Origin: Actinomycetes bacterium
GTDB lineage: Bacteria; Actinomycetota; Acidimicrobiia; Acidimicrobiales; Acidimicrobiaceae
DNA length: 7,285 bases
Direction of reading: 5' to 3'
NCBI GenBank assembly: GCA_021833085.1
Contig: JAKBGL010000058.1
Location: 1-7,285 of the forward strand
Part shown: piece after piece, positions 5,733-7,285 of the stretch
Layout of the letters: each line of letters starts with the position of its first letter
How positions within the stretch are numbered: position 1 is the first letter of the stretch
Translations under genes and position numbers: made by a program
The notes under the pieces: generated by a model
What the model saw: the letters and a program-made list of their open reading frames with translations, nothing else
Told to the model about the DNA's origin: nothing
The model's database searches: none

Positions 5733-6560
5733 GTGAATCTTCCAATTTTCGGAGTTAGTGAAGACCCCGGTCCGAATTTCTTTAAGCTTTTGGGCTCTTT
5801 GGACCACGGTGAACCTTCGTTTTTGAAAGCTAGTCAAACACTTAAGAACGGACTGGAGCAGGTTCAATCAAGTGACGTACCTCACGGTACCACTATCGTG
5901 GCGATTCGTTTTGACGAAGGAGTCTTGATAGCCGGAGATCGCAGAGCTACGGCGGGTAATATCATTGCTGACCGTAGAATCGAGAAAGTCTATCCAGCCG
6001 ACCGTTACTCGGCCGTTGGCTTTGCTGGGTCGGCAGGTCCGGCGATGGAGATGGTGAAGCTCTTCCAAGTGCAGCTTGAACACTACGAAAAGGTTGAAGG
6101 GGTGACCCTGTCTCTTGAGGGTAAGGCGAATCAACTTGCCCAGATGATCAGGGCCAATCTACCGATGGCGATGCAGGGCCTCGTGGTCGTACCGCTATTT
6201 GTTGGGTGGGATAAAGAGAGTCTGAAAGGTAGAATTTTCAACTACGACGTTACTGGTGGACGTTACGAAGAGGTGGACTACTACGCGATTGGATCTGGTG
6301 GTCGAGAGGCTCAAGCTTATGTAAAGTTTGCCTACCGTAACCAGCTATCGCGACAAGAGGTGGTTCGACTTTCACTTCGATCTCTATTTGAAGCAGCTCA
6401 AGAGGACTCCGCTACAGGAGGGCCTGACTTCATGAGAGGGATCTATCCAGTAGTGGCAACTGTAGATGAGAATGGATATGAGAGAGTCTCAGAGGACCAA
6501 GTCGCAGAGATCTCAAAGGAAGTGGTGAATGAGGTAGCTCAAGGAGGTCCCAGACAATGA
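5733..6560 (+). CDS. prcB: Proteasome beta subunit PrcB (catalytic), with propeptide
   Basis: Catalytic subunit of the 20S core particle, assembled as two inner heptameric rings. The 275-residue precursor has a 52-residue propeptide ending HG, followed by TTIVAIRF; Thr53 becomes the N-terminal nucleophile after autocleavage, leaving a mature chain of 223 residues. Other active-site residues fit: Asp69 in GDRRAT (mature Asp17) and Lys85 in RIEKVY (mature Lys33). DSATGGPD near the C-terminus is also typical. The start is a GTG with AAGGG (5722-5726) 6 nt upstream, giving a propeptide close in length to the 57 residues of M. tuberculosis PrcB. It follows pup after 71 nt, the largest gap in the operon, and its last four bases overlap the prcA start. 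Confidence 0.97.
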   Translation: MNLPIFGVSEDPGPNFFKLLGSLDHGEPSFLKASQTLKNGLEQVQSSDVPHGTTIVAIRFDEGVLIAGDRRATAGNIIADRRIEKVYPADRYSAVGFAGSAGPAMEMVKLFQVQLEHYEKVEGVTLSLEGKANQLAQMIRANLPMAMQGLVVVPLFVGWDKESLKGRIFNYDVTGGRYEEVDYYAIGSGGREAQAYVKFAYRNQLSRQEVVRLSLRSLFEAAQEDSATGGPDFMRGIYPVVATVDENGYERVSEDQVAEISKEVVNEVAQGGPRQ

Positions 6561-7246
6561 GCATGCCTTACTACGTTGCTCCCGAACAAGTTATGAAGGA
6601 TCGAGCTGACTACGCTCGAAAAGGTATAGCAAGGGGTAGGGCACTTCTAGGTACTCTTTATGATCAGGGAGTCCTTATCTGTGCAGAGAACCCCTCTCGA
6701 TCTTTGCATAAGATCTCGGAGATCTATGATCGAATAGCATTTGCTGGAGTAGGAAAGTATAACGAGTTTGATCAGTTAAGGGTCGCCGGAGTACGCCATG
6801 CAGATACAAAAGGATATGCCTACTCCCGTCATGACGTAGATGCGCGGTCTTTGGCTAACATCTACGCTCAGTATCTTGGTCAGGTTTTTACGCACGAGAT
6901 GAAGCCTATGGAGGTAGAGATTCTCGTAGCTGAGTTGGGCCCTAGTATATCGGAGAGTCAGCTTTACCATATCCTATACGACGGAACTGTTGTAGACGAG
7001 ACCAACTACTGCGTACTCGGAGGAGACGCAGAGGCGGTTTTGGGACGTTTCAGCACGCTTTTTGAATCATCTTGGAGCCTTGAACAGGCGATAAAAGCTT
7101 CCGTAAAGGCTTTAGCGGGACCAGATAGGGGTCTTTTAGCTAACGATCTTGAGGTTGCCGTACTGTCGCAAGGGAACGGTCGACGAACATTTAGGCGGAT
7201 CTCGCAGGAAGAACTAAAGGAGATTGTCACAGTTACAAAGGAGTAA
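6557..7246 (+). CDS. prcA: Proteasome alpha subunit PrcA
   Basis: Non-catalytic subunit forming the two outer heptameric rings of the 20S core; its N-termini gate entry and its ring surface receives the ATPase C-termini. The 229-residue protein begins MSMPYYVAPEQVMKDRADYA, matching actinobacterial PrcA, and continues with RKGIARGR, ENPSRSLHKISEIYDR, GKYNEFDQLR, DTKGYAYSR and the C-terminal LEVAVLSQ. It has no N-terminal threonine active site, as expected. The ATG at 6557 shares the ATGA overlap with the prcB stop, and AAGGAGGT (6541-6548) lies 8 nt upstream inside prcB, so the two subunits are translationally coupled, suiting a 1:1 assembly. The C-terminal tail is shorter than in M. tuberculosis. 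Confidence 0.97.
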   Translation: MSMPYYVAPEQVMKDRADYARKGIARGRALLGTLYDQGVLICAENPSRSLHKISEIYDRIAFAGVGKYNEFDQLRVAGVRHADTKGYAYSRHDVDARSLANIYAQYLGQVFTHEMKPMEVEILVAELGPSISESQLYHILYDGTVVDETNYCVLGGDAEAVLGRFSTLFESSWSLEQAIKASVKALAGPDRGLLANDLEVAVLSQGNGRRTFRRISQEELKEIVTVTKE

Positions 7247-7285
7247 AGAGCCATCGACGAAGACCCTAATTTCAATGGGCTAGAA
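7247..7285 (+). other. Downstream of prcA, no gene visible
   Basis: These 39 bases contain no convincing terminator, promoter or coding start. The only ATG (7274) is followed at once by GGC TAG. The operon may continue beyond the window, and pafA would be an expected nearby gene, but nothing here shows it. Confidence 0.4.

Noticed and set aside
7247..7285. Start of pafA or another gene at the window end
   Set aside because: No open frame with a start and a recognisable N-terminus is present; the lone ATG is followed by a stop two codons later.
1..7285. CRISPR arrays, insertion sequences or attachment sites
   Set aside because: No regularly spaced repeats, transposase-like proteins, or terminal inverted repeats with target duplications were seen.

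Overview
The window carries the core of an actinobacterial Pup-proteasome gene cluster. Read on the + strand, the tRNA m1A58 methyltransferase gene trmI comes first. A minus-strand ferredoxin gene follows, then arc (Mpa-type proteasomal ATPase), dop (Pup deamidase/depupylase), pup, prcB and prcA. The proteins can be followed almost end to end against my memory of the Mycobacterium tuberculosis homologues. This gene set and order, with a trmI/ferredoxin side next to arc, points to Actinomycetota. Base composition is unusually low for that phylum: the lines I counted run from about 38 to 63 % GC, centred near 47 %. A mid-GC lineage such as an acidimicrobiial group is therefore possible, but that placement is inference.

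Layout. Positions 1-118 hold no supported gene. Positions 119-955 hold three short, tightly packed + strand genes for small membrane proteins that I cannot name securely. trmI (about 1006-1767) follows, and its homology seems to begin before any usable standard start codon. It converges on the ferredoxin gene (1787-2023, minus). A divergent regulatory region of about 200 bases (2024-2221) separates ferredoxin from arc and contains inverted repeats, direct repeats and a long match to the 16S anti-Shine-Dalgarno complement. From 2222 to 7246 the proteasome genes run as one probable operon with gaps of 24, 8 and 71 nt and a final 4-nt overlap. The last 39 bases hold nothing recognisable, and the ligase gene pafA is not in the window.

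How the genes work together. Pup is encoded with a C-terminal Gly-Gly-Gln, so it must be deamidated by Dop to the Glu form before a PafA ligase can attach it to lysines of target proteins. ARC recognises Pup through its N-terminal coiled coil, unfolds the tagged protein and docks through its C-terminal Gln-Tyr-Leu on the PrcA ring. PrcB carries the N-terminal threonine active site, exposed after propeptide removal. Dop can also remove Pup. The ferredoxin and TrmI have no proven role in this pathway; their presence here is a matter of conserved neighbourhood.

The degradation system itself is well known. The less ordinary signals are the missing canonical start of trmI, the ribosome-tail complement upstream of arc, a hairpin centred on the pup stop codon just before the only sizeable gap in the operon, and the palindromic elements between ferredoxin and arc.
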